Below are positions 63,101 through 64,000 of a stretch of 64,000 nt of DNA, one piece after another; position 1 is the first letter of the stretch, and each line of letters opens with the position of its first letter. Made by a program: the position numbers and the translations under genes. This DNA comes from Andrena cerasifolii. Its lineage: Eukaryota > Arthropoda > Insecta > Hymenoptera > Andrenidae. Under the pieces are notes generated by a model. That model was not told the DNA's origin. It saw nothing but the letters and a program-made list of their open reading frames with translations, and made no database searches. Location: positions 12,165,433 to 12,229,432 of the forward strand of contig NC_135120.1 in NCBI RefSeq assembly GCF_050908995.1, read 5' to 3'.

Positions 63101-64000
63101 CGAGCAACACTTCCAGCGGAGGTCCTAGCAGAGGTTCTATAAACGGTTGTAATTTCCTGCGAGAGCAGGGCGATACTCTTTGCGATGATGGTACAAGTAT
63201 AGAACTGGCTTGTAAAAAATCTCGTTTCTTTACCTGTGAAAAGCACGCGCGACGTAGAATTTCATTAACTTATGATTTGCTTGGCGTACATTAATAACAA
63301 CTCACTTCGACTCGCTCAGGATCTAAGAGTAATCTATTATTGGTCGTGTATATTTGGGGATACGTTCTTCTCAGTCCTTGCAAGACCGCTTCGGTGCACA
63401 AAGCCCTCAAGTCTGAACCACAGTATCCAGTTGCTTTCTCAGCCAACACTTCTAACAGCTGATCCGCCGGGGCGTTTTTCCATTTGCTGACATGGATTTT
63501 CAATATCTCTAATCTTTCCTTCATAGCTGGCAAAGGGAAAAATAATTCCCGATCGAAGCGACCCGGCCTGCGCAGTGCTGGATCGATGGCATCTATTCTA
63601 TTTGTTGCTCCAATAACTATAACCTGTTGCCAATAGAATAACAGACGATAGTTAGTCTCGCGTGTTGAGCAATAATAGTTTAAGGTGCTTTACCTCTCCC
63701 CTATCACTGAGGCCATCCATAAGCGCCAGAAGTGTAGACACAATGCTGGCGTGAATTTGATCCTGTTTCGTACTTCTAACAGGTGCGAGGCCATCTATCT
63801 CATCAAAAAATATTATGGACGGTTTCATTTGTTGAGCCTGCTCAAACAACAATCGTAATTGGCGCTCTGATTCTCCGACCCATTTGGATAGGCAGTCCGC
63901 GCCTTTCCTCATAAAGAACGCCATCTTTCTAGTGCCCCGACTACATTCGTTCGCCAATGCTCTAGCTATTAACGTCTTGCCGGTTCCTAAGCAAATATTT
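60189..64000 (-). CDS. ATAD2: ATAD2 homolog with bromodomain (C-terminal 870 aa; 5' part outside window)
   Basis: Nuclear AAA ATPase that binds acetylated histones and promotes histone-chaperone and chromatin turnover. Visible exons: 63986-63694, 63623-63306, 63233-63052, 62991-62805, 62736-62258, 62174-61989, 61359-60480, 60278-60189, phases consistent. The first visible exon starts inside the P-loop (TGKTLIARALANECS), so the N-terminus is missing. It shows Walker B SIIFFDEIDGLAPVRS, GATNRIDAIDPALRRPGRFD, the degenerate second AAA part, and the linker KKLSDEEKKLLYEKEEVSLR. The bromodomain is TKPVDTEEVPDYNMIIKQPM...NALEYNPDRDP with the acetyl-lysine-contacting Asn. A long polar region follows with basic clusters (KKVHKKKK), then the conserved C-terminal segment and HHVANQTDMV. 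It lies head-to-tail upstream of the short paralog. Confidence 0.92.

Overview
The window reads as insect nuclear DNA, most probably hymenopteran (an inference). It has split genes with GT-AG introns, an AT-rich background with GC-rich patches, a eukaryotic tRNA with no encoded CCA, a mariner relic and many short inverted-repeat elements. No bacterial operon structure was seen. Exon models were built by hand from splice signals, reading phase and recalled family sequences; no alignment or transcript was available. In every multi-exon model the phases add up.

Layout. 0.3-10.2 kb, minus strand: dystrobrevin in 14 coding exons (720 aa), with inverted-repeat elements in its introns. 10.2-22.8 kb: gene-poor DNA with a TA-flanked MITE (11.4 kb), a TTAA-flanked element (13.7 kb), a dead mariner transposase (16.2-17.2 kb) and a 0.83-kb near-perfect palindrome (21.9-22.7 kb). 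22.8-35.8 kb, minus strand: a FACIT-type collagen resembling collagen IX alpha-1, in 19 coding exons (961 aa), with introns full of mobile elements and one 12-copy array of a 32-bp palindromic repeat. 35.8-42.1 kb: a TTAA-flanked foldback element, tRNA-Arg(ACG) and two weak gene fragments. 42.1-44.0 kb, plus strand: an intronless 644-aa reading frame with one C2H2 zinc finger and a SUMO-interaction-like C-terminus. 44.1-49.4 kb: an element with an 8-bp target duplication, then DNA with no supported gene.

49.5-64.0 kb, minus strand: two head-to-tail ATAD2-type AAA ATPase genes. The right-hand copy is conventional (AAA, second degenerate AAA, bromodomain, C-terminal domain) and runs off the window with its 5' part. 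The left-hand copy is a compact 615-aa paralog that starts directly at the first AAA domain, keeps the ATPase motifs and the C-terminal domain, and has lost both the N-terminal region and the bromodomain. Three shared intron positions and two exons of identical length (182 and 187 nt) indicate tandem duplication followed by divergence. This is the most unusual gene content in the window.

The genes do not form an obvious functional group. Dystrobrevin and the collagen act at opposite sides of the membrane-to-matrix link, but their closeness may be chance. The strongest window-wide theme is the density of non-autonomous inverted-repeat transposons: at least four superfamily-like types, several nested or placed inside introns of the collagen and the ATAD2 paralog.
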